A stretch of 64,000 nucleotides of DNA from Molossus alvarezi (taxonomy: Eukaryota > Chordata > Mammalia > Chiroptera > Molossidae). The stretch is taken from NCBI GenBank assembly GCA_037176705.1, contig CM073889.1, positions 53,933,596-53,997,595 on the forward strand, read 5' to 3'. Below are positions 38,594 through 52,137 of this stretch, in pieces. The notes under the pieces are model-generated. The model was not told the origin of the DNA and did no database searches. It was given only the letters and a program-made list of their open reading frames with translations. The first letter of the stretch is position 1. Every line of letters begins with the position of its first letter. Both the position numbers and the translations under genes were made by a program.

Positions 38594-40527
38594 ATTCATT
38601 GGTGGCATGTTTAAACTTGGGAAATTGAATACCTTTGCAAGGAAAGTGTGTAGATACATGTTCTAGTAGGAAACTGATGGAATGATTGAATATTTCCATT
38701 TTGGGTCAGGAAATGCACAGATCTTGGCAACAGTCATGTGAAACACTTGAATATAGACACTCTCCTCGTGGTGTGGAGAGATCCAGTCTTCTCCTGGAAA
38801 GAACAACTAGGACAGGACACACTGATGTGTAGAATCAAAAGTTATCCCCTTTTGTGTTCTGTGTTGGTAATGGTTTCCAAGATTGCATAGTTTTCAACAC
38901 ATTTCTCAAGGTGATACTTGGAATAAGTATGGTTTCTTCTGTAGCAGTTTGTTTTGCCTTATTCTTAGTCAGAACAGTGAACCAACCTGGGGTCTAGAAT
39001 GGAATAATGGAAAGATTGATAACTACTGGTGTTACACATGTGCCATTCTTGAAACAAAGCAACTGAACACATCTAAAGTGATGTAGTTTAAACATTTGAT
39101 GTGTACATCCAAGGAGAAATACATGAATGTGAAGACACTGACAATACCATGGGTGTTTCACATTGCATTTCTCTGTGAGTTAGAACAAGAGGAGGGTTCT
39201 GGAGAAAAGGCACTTGTACAGTTGACCTGGGTATCAATTTCAATTATCTACCCACAAATTATGCCCGGTTTGCGCGGCATAGTTTGCATTGGAGAGTTAT
39301 CCAGTGTTGCATGTAAATGCAGCTGACTGCCTTCTTTCCTATACGACAAGAAAGACAATTTGTACGAGAAGAAGAGGTAACTTTTCAACATACTACTTTT
39401 CTTCCTTGGATATGAGTTGTTTGCCTGGCAGAGTCTACAAAGCATCTCGATACCAAATACAGGCTGCGCTGCAGAAATGAAACATTTTGGTTAGAGCAGT
39501 GTCAGGTCGTGGAAATCTATACCCTATTCAGTTCTACACACATTCTCTCCATGCGTTACCAAATGAATCAGAGCCATGCCATGGATCCACGATACATTTC
39601 ACTGTTTGTGCCGATTTCCCCATTAACATAAGGTGTAGATACCTGTTTTCTGCAGAGAATTGAATGTAAACCCTTGTCCTCAGTGTGAAATGCTGGAATT
39701 ATCCCGAGGAAATGAATGATAACTCCCGAACTTATGCTTAAAATAACCTGTGACAGATTCAACCTATTTCTTGATATCTGTCAGAATCATCTCCATTATA
39801 ACAAGGATTCCAAAGAGTTTCAGGCCTTTGAATAATGGTCCTGGATTCACATGTTTCAAGAGTATTTCCCAGAAGAACCTATGAAAATACAGTGGATAAT
39901 CAAAGGTGTGCATCACTGGTGTTCTTTCTCTGCAGAATTATATAATTACATTCAGTTCAAGAGCAGCATGGAAACCTCAATATGGTGTAGTGGCAATTGG
40001 ACTGTTCAGTGGCTCTCTGTCCTAAAAACCGTGTTCCCATTGACTAACTTCTCCACATACTGTCTAAATATGGTGAAGAAGATTCCTGGGCTATACCCAC
40101 TTCACAAAACATGGAACCAACCCTGGTGTTCTGTTCTGCAGTTTATGTGTTTGAACAGTTGAAGAAAGTATTGATTCAAGGTAATGTGGCAACCTAACGT
40201 TTGCCTATGCCCTTAGAAATACTTCTCACCAGAGATCGTTTCTAGGAGTGTTTATACACACCAAACCGATTCCAAACGAACTGTGTTAAAACTCTGCAGT
40301 TCAGTTGAGGAAACTCACTTCCATGAAGCCTAGAGAGTGAGGCTTCTCCAACCATTAGCTGTTTTGGTTAAGTACCTAAGAAATGTCTGTTTGTTAAGGT
40401 GTAATCACACGAAAACCTAGCAGTGCACGTTTCTTTCTCTTGTTCCCTACACACAATTACAAGACTTGCTGGTGCAGTCTCAGATATCCTGAATTATGGG
40501 CAAAACTCTGTGAGAGCCAGGGGCAAC
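38594..40527 (+). repeat. Satellite unit 21 (long form, mosaic)
   Basis: This 1,934-bp copy has a 5' part with gaatacctttg, as in unit 20. Its middle has cctggggtctagaatgg, aattatctaccc, aaagacaat and cctggcagag. From about 39759 it follows unit 16 (aaaccgtg, ctccacatac, caaccctgg, ctgcagtttatgtgtttg). Private marks are ttttcaacacattt near 38890, cgaggaaatg near 39715 and gttaaaac near 40286. The box-like site is intact at 40266-40280. Confidence 0.95.
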
Positions 40528-40971
40528 ATTCATTGGTGGCATGTTTAAACTTGGGAAATTGAGTACCTTTGCAAGGAAAGTGTGTAGATACATGTTCTAG
40601 TAGGAAACTGATGGAATGATTGAATATTTCCATTTTGGGTCAGGAAATGCACAGATCATGGCAACAGTCATGTGAAACACTTGAATATAGACACTCTCCT
40701 CGTGGTGTGGAGAGATCCAGTCTTCTCCTGGAAAGAACAACTAGGACAGGGCACACTGATGTGTAGAATCAAAAGTTATCCCCTTTTGTGTTCTGTGTTG
40801 GTAATGGTTTCCAAGATTGCATAGTTTTCAACAACATTTCTCAAGGCGATACTTGGAATAAGTATGGTTTCTTCTGTAGCTGTTTGTTTCGCCTAATTCT
40901 TAGTCAGAACAGTGAACCAACCTGGGGTCTAGAATGGAATAATGGAAAGATTGATAACTACTGGTGTTACA
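39759..40971 (+). repeat. Second copy of the 1.2-kb segment (offset 9,672 bp)
   Basis: This is the counterpart of 30087-31299, five units downstream. Outside it, units 16 and 21 differ clearly (acagattc versus acagagtc upstream). Just after it, cacgtgtg in unit 17 is cacatgtg in unit 22. Confidence 0.8.
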
Positions 40972-42462
40972 CATGTGCCATTCTTGAAACAAAGCAACTG
41001 AACACATCTAAAGTGATGTAGTTTAAACATTTGATGTGTACATCCAAGGAGAAATACATGAATGTGAAGACACTGACAATACCATGGGTGTTTCACATTG
41101 CATTTCTATGTGAGTTAGAACAAGAGGAGGGTTCTGGAGAAAAGGCACTTGTACAGTTGACCTGGGTATCAATTTCAATTAGCTACCCACAAATTATGCC
41201 CGGTTTGCGCGGCATAGTTTACATTGGAGTGTTATCCTGTGTTGCATGTAAATGCAGCTGACTGCCTTCTTTTCTATACGACAAGAAAGACAATTTGTAC
41301 GAGAAGAAGAGGTAACTTTTCAACATACTACTTTTCTTCCTTGGATATGAGTTGTTTGCCTAGCAGAGTCTACAAAGCATCTCGATACCAAATACAGGCT
41401 GCGCTGAAGAAATGAAACATTTTGGTTAGAGCAGTGTTCAGGTCGTGGAAATCTATACCCTATTCAGTTCTACACACATTCTCTCCATGCGTTACCAAAT
41501 GAAGCAGAGCCATGCCATGGATCCACGATACATTTCACTGTTTGTGCCGATTTCCACATTAACATAAGGTGTAGATACCTGTTTTCTGCAGAGAATTGAA
41601 TGTAAACCCTTGTCCTCAGTGTGAAATGCTGGAATTATCCCGTGGAAATGAATGATAACTCCCGAACTTATGCTTAAAATACCCTGTGACAGATTCAACC
41701 TATTTCTTGATATCTGACAGAATCATCTCCATTATAACAAGGATTCCAATAAGTTTCAGGCCTTTGAATAATGGTCCTGGATACACATGTTTCAGGAGTA
41801 TTTCCCAGAATAACCTATGAAAATACAGTGGATAATCAAAGGTGTGCATCACTGGTGTTCTTTCTCTGCAGAATTATATAATTACATTCAGTTCAAGAGC
41901 AGCATGGAAACCTCAATATGGTGTAGTGGCAATTGGACTGTTCAGTGGCTCTCTGTCCTAAAAACAGTGTTCCCATTGACTAACTTCTTCACATACTGTA
42001 TAAATATGGTGAAGAAGATTCTTGGGCTATACCCACTTCACAAAACATGGAACCAACATTGGTGTTCTGTTCTGCAGATTATGTGTTAGAACAGTTGAGG
42101 AAAGTATTGATTCAAGGTAATGTGGCAACCTAACGTTTGCCTATGCCCTTAGACATACTTCTCACCAGAGATCGTTTCTAGGAGCGTTTATACACACCAA
42201 ACCGATTCCAAACAAACTGTGTTAGACTCTGCAGTTCAGTTGAGGAAACTCACTTCCATGAAGCCTAGAGAGTGAGGCCTCTCCAACCATAAGCTGTTTT
42301 GTTTAAGTACCTAAGAAATGTCTGTGTGTTAAGGTGTAATCACACGGAAACCTAGCAGTGCACGTTTCTTTCTCTTGTTCCCTACACACAATTACAAGAC
42401 TTGCTGGTGCAGTCTCAGATATCCTGAATTATGGGCAAAACTCTGTGAGAGCCAGGGGCAAC
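40528..42462 (+). repeat. Satellite unit 22 (long form)
   Basis: This 1,935-bp copy starts like unit 17 (agatcatgg, cctggggtctagaatgg). Private marks are tttctatgtg near 41103, tttacattggagtg near 41218, cttttctatacg near 41268, cctagcag near 41359, gctgaagaa near 41403 (the CTGCAG site is lost), aataacctatg near 41809, ctgtataaatatgg near 41996 and a missing aa in gttagactctg near 42221. The box-like site reads ccaaacaaac. Confidence 0.95.
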
Positions 42463-44397
42463 ATTCATTGGTTGCATGTTTAAACTTGGGAAATTGAGTA
42501 CCTTTGCAAGGAAAGTGTGTAGATACATGTTCTAGTAGGAAACTGATGGAATGATTGAATATTTCCATTTTGGGTCAGGAAATGCACAGATCTTGGCAAC
42601 AGTCATGTGAAACACTTGAATATACACACTCTCCTCGTGGTGTGGAGAGATCCAGTCTTCTCCTGGAAAGAACAACTAGGGCAGGGCACACTGATGTGTA
42701 GAATGAAAAGTTATCCCCTTTTGTGTTCTGTGTTGGTAATGGTTTCCAAGATTGCATAGTTTTCAACAACATTTCTCAAGACGATACTTGGAATAAGTAT
42801 GGTTTCTTCTGTAGCTGTTTGTTTCGCCTAATTCTTAGTCAGAACAGTGAACCAACCTAGGGTCTAGAATGAAATAATGGAAAGATTGATAACTACTGGT
42901 GTTACACGTGTGCCATTCTTGAAACAAAGCAACTGAACACATCTAAAGTGATGTAGTTTAAACATTTGATGTGTACATCCAAGGAGAAATACAGGAATGT
43001 GAAGACACTGACAATACCATGGTGTTTCACATTGCATTTCTCTGTGAGTTAGAACAAGAGGAGGGTTCTGGAGAAAAGGCACTTGTACAGTTGACCTGGG
43101 TATCAATTTCAATTAGCTACCCACAAATTATTCCCGGTTTGAGCGGCATAGTTTGAATTGGAGAGTTATCCAGTGTTGCATGTAAATGCAGCTGACTGCC
43201 TTCTTTCCTATACGACAAGAAAGTCAATTTGTACGAGAAGAAGAGGTAACTTTTCAACATACTACTTTTCTTCCTTGGATATGAGTTGTTTGACTGGAAG
43301 AGTCTACAAAGCATCTCGATACCAAATACAGGCTGCGCTGCAGAAATGAAACATTTTGGTTAGAGCAGTGTTCAGGTCGTGGAAATCTATACCCTATTCA
43401 GTTCTACACACATTCTCTCCATGCGTTACCAAATGAATCAGAGCCATGCCATGGATCCACGATACATTTCACTGTTTGTGCCGATTTCCACATTAACATA
43501 AGGTGTAGATACCTGTTTTCTGCAGAGAATTGAATGTAAACCCTTGTCCTCAGTGTGAAATGCTGGAATTATCCCGTGGAAATGAATGATAACTCCCGAA
43601 CTTATGCTTAAAATACCCTGTTACAGATTCAACCTATTTCTTGATATCTTACAGAATCATCTCCATTATAACAAGGATTCCAATAAGTTTCAGGCCTTTG
43701 AATAATGGTCCTGGATACACATGTTTCAGGAGTATTTCCCAGAAGAACCTATGAAAATACAGTGGATAATCAAAGGTGTGCATCACTGGTGTTCTTTCTC
43801 TGCAGAATTATATAATTACATTCAGTTCAAGAGCAGCATGGAAACCTCAATATGGTGTAGTGGCAATTGGACTGTTCAGTGGCTCTCTGTCCTAAAAACA
43901 GTGTTCCCATTGACTAACTTCTTCACATACTGTCTAAATATGGTGAAGAAGATTCTTGGGCTATACCCACTTCACAAACCATGGAACCAACACTGGTGTT
44001 CTGTTCTGCAGATTATGTGTTAGAACAGTTGAGGAAAGTATTGATTCAAGGTAATGTGGCAAGCTAACGTTTGCCTATGCCCTTAGACATACTTCTCACC
44101 AGAGATCGTTTCTAGGAGCGTTTATACACACGAAACCGATTCCAAACTAACTGTGTTAGAACTCTGCAGTTCAGTTGAGGAAACTCACTTCCATGAAGCC
44201 TAGAGAGTGAGGCCTCTCCAACCATAAGCTGTTTTGGTTAAGTACCTAAGAAATGTCTGTCTGTTAAGGTGTAATCACACGGAAACCTAGCAGTGCACGT
44301 TTCTTTCTCTTGTTCCCTACACACAATTACAAGACTTGCTGGTGCAGTCTCAGGTATCCTGAATTATGGGCAAAACTCTGTGAGAGCCAGGGGCAAC
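42463..44397 (+). repeat. Satellite unit 23 (long form, attccc subfamily)
   Basis: This 1,935-bp copy has tatacacac near 42621, gaatgaaaag near 42703, caagacgatac near 42777, acaggaatg near 42992 and ccatggtg. Private marks are ctgttacag near 43618 (also in unit 17) and atcttacag near 43646. From 43651 to its end it matches unit 25 at an offset of 3,870 bp (cacaaaccatgg, gtctgtctgtt, caggtatcc). The box-like site reads ccaaactaac. Confidence 0.95.
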
Positions 44398-46332
44398 ATT
44401 CATTGGTTGCATGTTTAAACTTGGGAAATTGAGTACTTTTGCAAGGAAAGTGTGTAGATACATGTTCTAGTAGGAAACTGATGGAATGATTGAATATTTC
44501 CATTTTGGGTCAGGAAATGCACAGATCTTGGCAACAGTCATGTGAAACACTTGAATATACCCACTCTCCTCGTGGTGTGGAGAGATCCAGTCTTCTCCTG
44601 GAAAGAACAACTAGGGCAGGGCACACTGATGTGTAGAATCAAAAGTTATCCCCTTTTGAGTTCTGTGTTGGTAATGGTTTCCAAGATTGCATAGTTTTCA
44701 ACAACATTTCTCAAGGCGATACTTGGAATAAGTATGGTTTCTTCTGTAGCTGTTTGTTTCGCCTAATTCTTAGTCAGAACAGTGAACCAACCTAGGGTCT
44801 AGAATGAAATAATGGAAAGATTGATAACTACTGGTGTTACACATGTGCCATTCTTGAAACAAAGCAACTGAACACATCTAAAGTGATGTAGTTTAAACAT
44901 TTGATGTGTACATCCAAGGAGAAATACATGAATGTGAAGACACTGACAATACCATGGTGTTTCACATTGCATTTCTCTGTGAGTTAGAACAAGAGGAGGG
45001 TTCTGGAGAAAATGCACTTGTACAGTTGACCTGGGTATCAATTTCAATTAGCTACCCACAAATTATTCCCGGTTTGAGCGGCATAGTTTGAATTGGAGAG
45101 TTATCCAGTGTTGCATGTAAATGCAGCTGACTGCCTTCTTTCCTATACGACAAGAAAGTCAATTTGTACGAGATGAAGAGGTAACTTTTCAACACACTAC
45201 TTTTCTTCCTTGGATATGAGTTGTTTGACTGGAAGAGTCTACAAAGCATCTCGATACCAAATACAGGCTGCGCTGCAGAAATGAAACATTTTGGTTAGAG
45301 CAGTGTTCAGGTCGTGGAAATCTATACCCTATTCAGTTCTAAACACATTCTCTCCATGCGTTACCAAATGAATCAGAGCCATGCCATGGATCCACGATAC
45401 ATTTCACTGTTTGTGCCGATTTCCACATTAACATAAGGTGTAGATACCTGTTTTCTGCAGAGAATTGAATGTAAACCCTTGTCCTCAGTGTGAAATGCTG
45501 GAATTATCCCGTGGAAATGAATGATAACTCCCGAACTTATGCTTAAAATACCCTGTGACAGATTCAACCTATTTCTTGATATCTGACAGAATCATCTCCA
45601 TTATAACAAGGATTCCAATAAGTTTCAGGCCTTTGAATAATGGTCCTGGATACACATGTTTCAGGAGTATTTCCCAGAAGAACCTATGAAAATACAGTGG
45701 ATAATCAAAGGTGTTCATCACTGGTGTTCTTTCTCTGCACAATTATATAATTACATTCAGTTCAAGAGCAGCATGGAAACCTCAATATGGTGTAGTGGCA
45801 ATTGGACTGTTCAGTGGCTCTCTGTCCTAAAAACAGTGTTCCCATTGACTAACTTCTTCACATACTGTCTAAATATGGTGAAGAAGATTCTTGGGCTATA
45901 CCCACTTCACAAAACATGGAACCAACACTGGTGTTCTGTTCTGCAGATTATGTGTTAGAACAGTTGAGGAAAGTATTGATTCAAGGTAATGTGGCAACCT
46001 AACGTTTGCCTATGCCCTTAGACATACTTCTCACCAGAGATCGTTACTAGGAGCGTTTATACACACCAAACCGATTCCAAACGAACTGTGTTAGAACTCT
46101 GCAGTTCAGTTGAGGAAACTCACTTCCATGAAGCCTAGAGAGTGAGGCCTCTCCAACCATAAGCTGTTTTGGTTAAGTACCTAAGAAATGTCTGTTTGTT
46201 AAGGTGTAATCACACGGAAACCTAGCAGTGCACGTTTCTTTCTCTTGTTCCCTACACACAATTACAAGACTTGCTGGTGCAGTCTCAGATATCCTGAATT
46301 ATGGGCAAAACTCTGTGAGAGCCAGGGGCAAC
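44398..46332 (+). repeat. Satellite unit 24 (long form, dimer type A)
   Basis: Marks of this 1,935-bp copy shared with unit 26 are gagtacttttgc, tatacccac, ccatggtg, gagatgaag, ttctaaacac near 45337, gtgttcatc near 45712, ctgcacaattat near 45737 (splice-acceptor CAG changed to CAC) and tcgttactagg near 46041. The box-like site is intact at 46071-46085. Confidence 0.95.
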
Positions 46333-48267
46333 ATTCATTGGTTGCATGTTTAAACTTGGGAAATTGAGTACTTTTGCAAGGAAAGTGTGTAGATACATGT
46401 TCTAGTAGGAAACTGATGGAATGATTGAATATTTCCATTTTGGGTCAGGAAATGCACAGATCTTGGCAACAGTCATGTGAAACACTTGAATATACCCACT
46501 CTCCTCGTGGTGTGGAGAGATCCAGTCTTCTCCTGGAAAGAACAACTAGGGCAGGGCACACTGATGTGTAGAATCAAAAGTTATCCCCTTTTGAGTTCTG
46601 TGTTGGTAATGGTTTCCAAGATTGCATAGTTTTCAACAACATTTCTCAAGGCGATACTTGGAATAAGTATGGTTTCTTCTGTAGCTGTTTGTTTCGCCTA
46701 ATTCTTAGTCAGAACAGTGAACCAACCTAGGGTCTAGAATGAAATAATGGAAAGATTGATAACTACTGGTGTTACACATGTGCCATTCTTGAAACAAAGC
46801 AACTGAACACATCTAAAGTGATGTAGTTTAAACATTTGATGTGTACATCCAAGGAGAAATACATGAATGTGAAGACACTGACAATACCATGGTGTTTCAC
46901 ATTGCATTTCTCTGTGAGTTAGAACAAGAGGAGGGTTCTGGAGAAAATGCACTTGTACAGTTGACCTGGGTATCAATTTCAATTAGCTACCCACAAATTA
47001 TTCCCGGTTTGAGCGGCATAGTTTGAATTGGAGAGTTATCCAGTGTTGCATGTAAATGCAGCTGACTGCCTTCTTTCCTATACGACAAGAAAGTCAATTT
47101 GTACGAGATGAAGAGGTAACTTTTCAACACACTACTTTTCTTCCTTGGATATGAGTTGTTTGACTGGAAGAGTCTACAAAGCATCTCGATACCAAATACA
47201 GGCTGCGCTGCAGAAATGAAACATTTTGGTTAGAGCAGTGTTCAGGTCGTGGAAATCTATACCCTATTCAGTTCTACACACATTCTCTCCATGCGTTACC
47301 AAATGAATCAGAGCCATGCCATGGATCCACGATACATTTCACTGTTTGTGCCGATTTCCACATTAACATAAGGTGTAGATACCTGTTTTCTGCAGAGAAT
47401 TGAATGTAAACCCTTGTCCTCAGTGTGAAATGCTGGAATTATCCCGTGGAAATGAATGATAACTCCCGAACTTATGCTTAAAATACCCTGTGACAGATTC
47501 AACCTATTTCTTGATATCTGACAGAATCATCTCCATTATAACAAGGATTCCAATAAGTTTCAGGCCTTTGAATAATGGTCCTGGATACACATGTTTCAGG
47601 AGTATTTCCCAGAAGAACCTATGAAAATACAGTGGATAATCAAAGGTGTGCATCACTGGTGTTCTTTCTCTGCAGAATTATATAATTACATTCAGTTCAA
47701 GAGCAGCATGGAAACCTCAATATGGTGTAGTGGCAATTGGACTGTTCAGTGGCTCTCTGTCCTAAAAACAGTGTTCCCATTGACTAACTTCTTCACATAC
47801 TGTCTAAATATGGTGAAGAAGATTCTTGGGCTATACCCACTTCACAAACCATGGAACCAACACTGGTGTTCTGTTCTGCAGATTATGTGTTAGAACAGTT
47901 GAGGAAAGTATTGATTCAAGGTAATGTGGCAAGCTAACGTTTGCCTATGCCCTTAGACATACTTCTCACCAGAGATCGTTTCTAGGAGCGTTTATACACA
48001 CGAAACCGATTCCAAACTAACTGTGTTAGAACTCTGCAGTTCAGTTGAGGAAACTCACTTCCATGAAGCCTAGAGAGTGAGGCCTCTCCAACCATAAGCT
48101 GTTTTGGTTAAGTACCTAAGAAATGTCTGTCTGTTAAGGTGTAATCACACGGAAACCTAGCAGTGCACGTTTCTTTCTCTTGTTCCCTACACACAATTAC
48201 AAGACTTGCTGGTGCAGTCTCAGGTATCCTGAATTATGGGCAAAACTCTGTGAGAGCCAGGGGCAAC
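46333..48267 (+). repeat. Satellite unit 25 (long form, dimer type B)
   Basis: This 1,935-bp copy shares gagtacttttgc, tatacccac and gagatgaag with unit 24. It differs in ttctacacac near 47271, gtgtgcatc, ctgcagaattat, cacaaaccatgg near 47844, gcaagctaac, gtctgtctgtt near 48126 and caggtatcc near 48221. The box-like site reads ccaaactaac, so the motif is present in unit 24 and absent here. Confidence 0.95.
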
Positions 48268-50202
48268 ATTCATTGGTTGCATGTTTAAACTTGGGAAATT
48301 GAGTACTTTTGCAAGGAAAGTGTGTAGATACATGTTCTAGTAGGAAACTGATGGAATGATTGAATATTTCCATTTTGGGTCAGGAAATGCACAGATCTTG
48401 GCAACAGTCATGTGAAACACTTGAATATACCCACTCTCCTCGTGGTGTGGAGAGATCCAGTCTTCTCCTGGAAAGAACAACTAGGGCAGGGCACACTGAT
48501 GTGTAGAATCAAAAGTTATCCCCTTTTGAGTTCTGTGTTGGTAATGGTTTCCAAGATTGCATAGTTTTCAACAACATTTCTCAAGGCGATACTTGGAATA
48601 AGTATGGTTTCTTCTGTAGCTGTTTGTTTCGCCTAATTCTTAGTCAGAACAGTGAACCAACCTAGGGTCTAGAATGAAATAATGGAAAGATTGATAACTA
48701 CTGGTGTTACACATGTGCCATTCTTGAAACAAAGCAACTGAACACATCTAAAGTGATGTAGTTTAAACATTTGATGTGTACATCCAAGGAGAAATACATG
48801 AATGTGAAGACACTGACAATACCATGGTGTTTCACATTGCATTTCTCTGTGAGTTAGAACAAGAGGAGGGTTCTGGAGAAAATGCACTTGTACAGTTGAC
48901 CTGGGTATCAATTTCAATTAGCTACCCACAAATTATTCCCGGTTTGAGCGGCATAGTTTGAATTGGAGAGTTATCCAGTGTTGCATGTAAATGCAGCTGA
49001 CTGCCTTCTTTCCTATACGACAAGAAAGTCAATTTGTACGAGATGAAGAGGTAACTTTTCAACACACTACTTTTCTTCCTTGGATATGAGTTGTTTGACT
49101 GGAAGAGTCTACAAAGCATCTCGATACCAAATACAGGCTGCGCTGCAGAAATGAAACATTTTGGTTAGAGCAGTGTTCAGGTCGTGGAAATCTATACCCT
49201 ATTCAGTTCTAAACACATTCTCTCCATGCGTTACCAAATGAATCAGAGCCATGCCATGGATCCACGATACATTTCACTGTTTGTGCCGATTTCCACATTA
49301 ACATAAGGTGTAGATACCTGTTTTCTGCAGAGAATTGAATGTAAACCCTTGTCCTCAGTGTGAAATGCTGGAATTATCCCGTGGAAATGAATGATAACTC
49401 CCGAACTTATGCTTAAAATACCCTGTGACAGATTCAACCTATTTCTTGATATCTGACAGAATCATCTCCATTATAACAAGGATTCCAATAAGTTTCAGGC
49501 CTTTGAATAATGGTCCTGGATACACATGTTTCAGGAGTATTTCCCAGAAGAACCTATGAAAATACAGTGGATAATCAAAGGTGTTCATCACTGGTGTTCT
49601 TTCTCTGCACAATTATATAATTACATTCAGTTCAAGAGCAGCATGGAAACCTCAATATGGTGTAGTGGCAATTGGACTGTTCAGTGGCTCTCTGTCCTAA
49701 AAACAGTGTTCCCATTGACTAACTTCTTCACATACTGTCTAAATATGGTGAAGAAGATTCTTGGGCTATACCCACTTCACAAAACATGGAACCAACACTG
49801 GTGTTCTGTTCTGCAGATTATGTGTTAGAACAGTTGAGGAAAGTATTGATTCAAGGTAATGTGGCAACCTAACGTTTGCCTATGCCCTTAGACATACTTC
49901 TCACCAGAGATCGTTACTAGGAGCGTTTATACACACCAAACCGATTCCAAACGAACTGTGTTAGAACTCTGCAGTTCAGTTGAGGAAACTCACTTCCATG
50001 AAGCCTAGAGAGTGAGGCCTCTCCAACCATAAGCTGTTTTGGTTAAGTACCTAAGAAATGTCTGTTTGTTAAGGTGTAATCACACGGAAACCTAGCAGTG
50101 CACGTTTCTTTCTCTTGTTCCCTACACACAATTACAAGACTTGCTGGTGCAGTCTCAGATATCCTGAATTATGGGCAAAACTCTGTGAGAGCCAGGGGCA
50201 AC
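48268..50202 (+). repeat. Satellite unit 26 (long form, dimer type A)
   Basis: This 1,935-bp copy matches unit 24 at every diagnostic site I compared, at an offset of exactly 3,870 bp: gagtacttttgc, ttctaaacac near 49207, gtgttcatc near 49582, ctgcacaattat near 49607 and tcgttactagg near 49911. The box-like site is intact at 49941-49955. I saw no private mark. Confidence 0.95.
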
Positions 50203-52137
50203 ATTCATTGGTTGCATGTTTAAACTTGGGAAATTGAGTACTTTTGCAAGGAAAGTGTGTAGATACATGTTCTAGTAGGAAACTGATGGAATGATTGAAT
50301 ATTTCCATTTTGGGTCAGGAAATGCACAGATCTTGGCAACAGTCATGTGAAACACTTGAATATACCCACTCTCCTCGTGGTGTGGAGAGATCCAGTCTTC
50401 TCCTGGAAAGAACAACTAGGGCAGGGCACACTGATGTGTAGAATCAAAAGTTATCCCCTTTTGAGTTCTGTGTTGGTAATGGTTTCCAAGATTGCATAGT
50501 TTTCAACAACATTTCTCAAGGCGATACTTGGAATAAGTATGGTTTCTTCTGTAGCTGTTTGTTTCGCCTAATTCTTAGTCAGAACAGTGAACCAACCTAG
50601 GGTCTAGAATGAAATAATGGAAAGATTGATAACTACTGGTGTTACACATGTGCCATTCTTGAAACAAAGCAACTGAACACATCTAAAGTGATGTAGTTTA
50701 AACATTTGATGTGTACATCCAAGGAGAAATACATGAATGTGAAGACACTGACAATACCATGGTGTTTCACATTGCATTTCTCTGTGAGTTAGAACAAGAG
50801 GAGGGTTCTGGAGAAAATGCACTTGTACAGTTGACCTGGGTATCAATTTCAATTAGCTACCCACAAATTATTCCCGGTTTGAGCGGCATAGTTTGAATTG
50901 GAGAGTTATCCAGTGTTGCATGTAAATGCAGCTGACTGCCTTCTTTCCTATACGACAAGAAAGTCAATTTGTACGAGATGAAGAGGTAACTTTTCAACAC
51001 ACTACTTTTCTTCCTTGGATATGAGTTGTTTGACTGGAAGAGTCTACAAAGCATCTCGATACCAAATACAGGCTGCGCTGCAGAAATGAAACATTTTGGT
51101 TAGAGCAGTGTTCAGGTCGTGGAAATCTATACCCTATTCAGTTCTACACACATTCTCTCCATGCGTTACCAAATGAATCAGAGCCATGCCATGGATCCAC
51201 GATACATTTCACTGTTTGTGCCGATTTCCACATTAACATAAGGTGTAGATACCTGTTTTCTGCAGAGAATTGAATGTAAACCCTTATCCTCAGTGTGAAA
51301 TGCTGGAATTATCCCGTGGAAATGAATGATAACTCCCGAACTTATGCTTAAAATACCCTGTGACAGATTCAACCTATTTCTTGATATCTGACAGAATCAT
51401 CTCCATTATAACAAGGATTCCAATAAGTTTCAGGCCTTTGAATAATGGTCCTGGATACACATGTTTCAGGAGTATTTCCCAGAAGAACCTATGAAAATAC
51501 AGTGGATAATCAAAGGTGTGCATCACTGGTGTTCTTTCTCTGCACAATTATATAATTACATTCAGTTCAAGAGCAGCATGGAAACCTCAATATGGTGTAG
51601 TGGCAATTGGACTGTTCAGTGGCTCTCTGTCCTAAAAACAGTGTTCCCATTGACTAACTTCTTCACATACTGTCTAAATATGGTGAAGAAGATTCTTGGG
51701 CTATACCCACTTCACAAAACATGGAACCAACACTGGTGTTCTGTTCTGCAGATTATGTGTTAGAACAGTTGAGGAAAGTATTGATTCAAGGTAATGTGGC
51801 AAGCTAACGTTTGCCTATGCCCTTAGACATACTTCTCACCAGAGATCGTTTCTAGGAGCGTTTATACACACGAAACCGATTCCAAACAAACTGTGTTAGA
51901 ACTCTGCAGTTCAGTTGAGGAAACTCACTTCCATGAAGCCTAGAGAGTGAGGCCTCTCCAACCATAAGCTGTTTTGGTTAAGTACCTAAGAAATGTCTGT
52001 TTGTTAAGGTGTAATCACACGGAAACCTAGCAGTGCACGTTTCTTTCTCTTGTTCCCTACACACAATTACAAGACTTGCTGGTGCAGTCTCAGGTATCCT
52101 GAATTATGGGCAAAACTCTGTGAGAGCCAGGGGCAAC
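50203..52137 (+). repeat. Satellite unit 27 (long form, dimer type B then recombinant)
   Basis: This 1,935-bp copy matches unit 25 at an offset of 3,870 bp until 51544, with one substitution at 51286 (cccttatcct). After that it reads ctgcacaattat (a type A mark) together with gtgtgcatc (type B). It then has cacaaaacatgg, gcaagctaac, ccaaacaaac and tctgtttgtt, like unit 18. It looks like a recombinant with the breakpoint near 51.52-51.55 kb. Confidence 0.95.

Larger units (their letters stand above)
43651..51544 (+). repeat. Near-perfect 3,870-bp two-unit duplication
   Basis: Bases 43651-47674 align with 47521-51544 at a constant offset of 3,870 bp, about two tandem copies. Reading the two copies side by side at many points, I saw one difference, at 51286. 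Flanking differences at 43650 and 47675/51545 set the limits. Type A units (24, 26) and type B units (23 3' part, 25, 27) alternate. This is a recent duplication or conversion tract, or possibly an assembly duplication. Confidence 0.85.
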
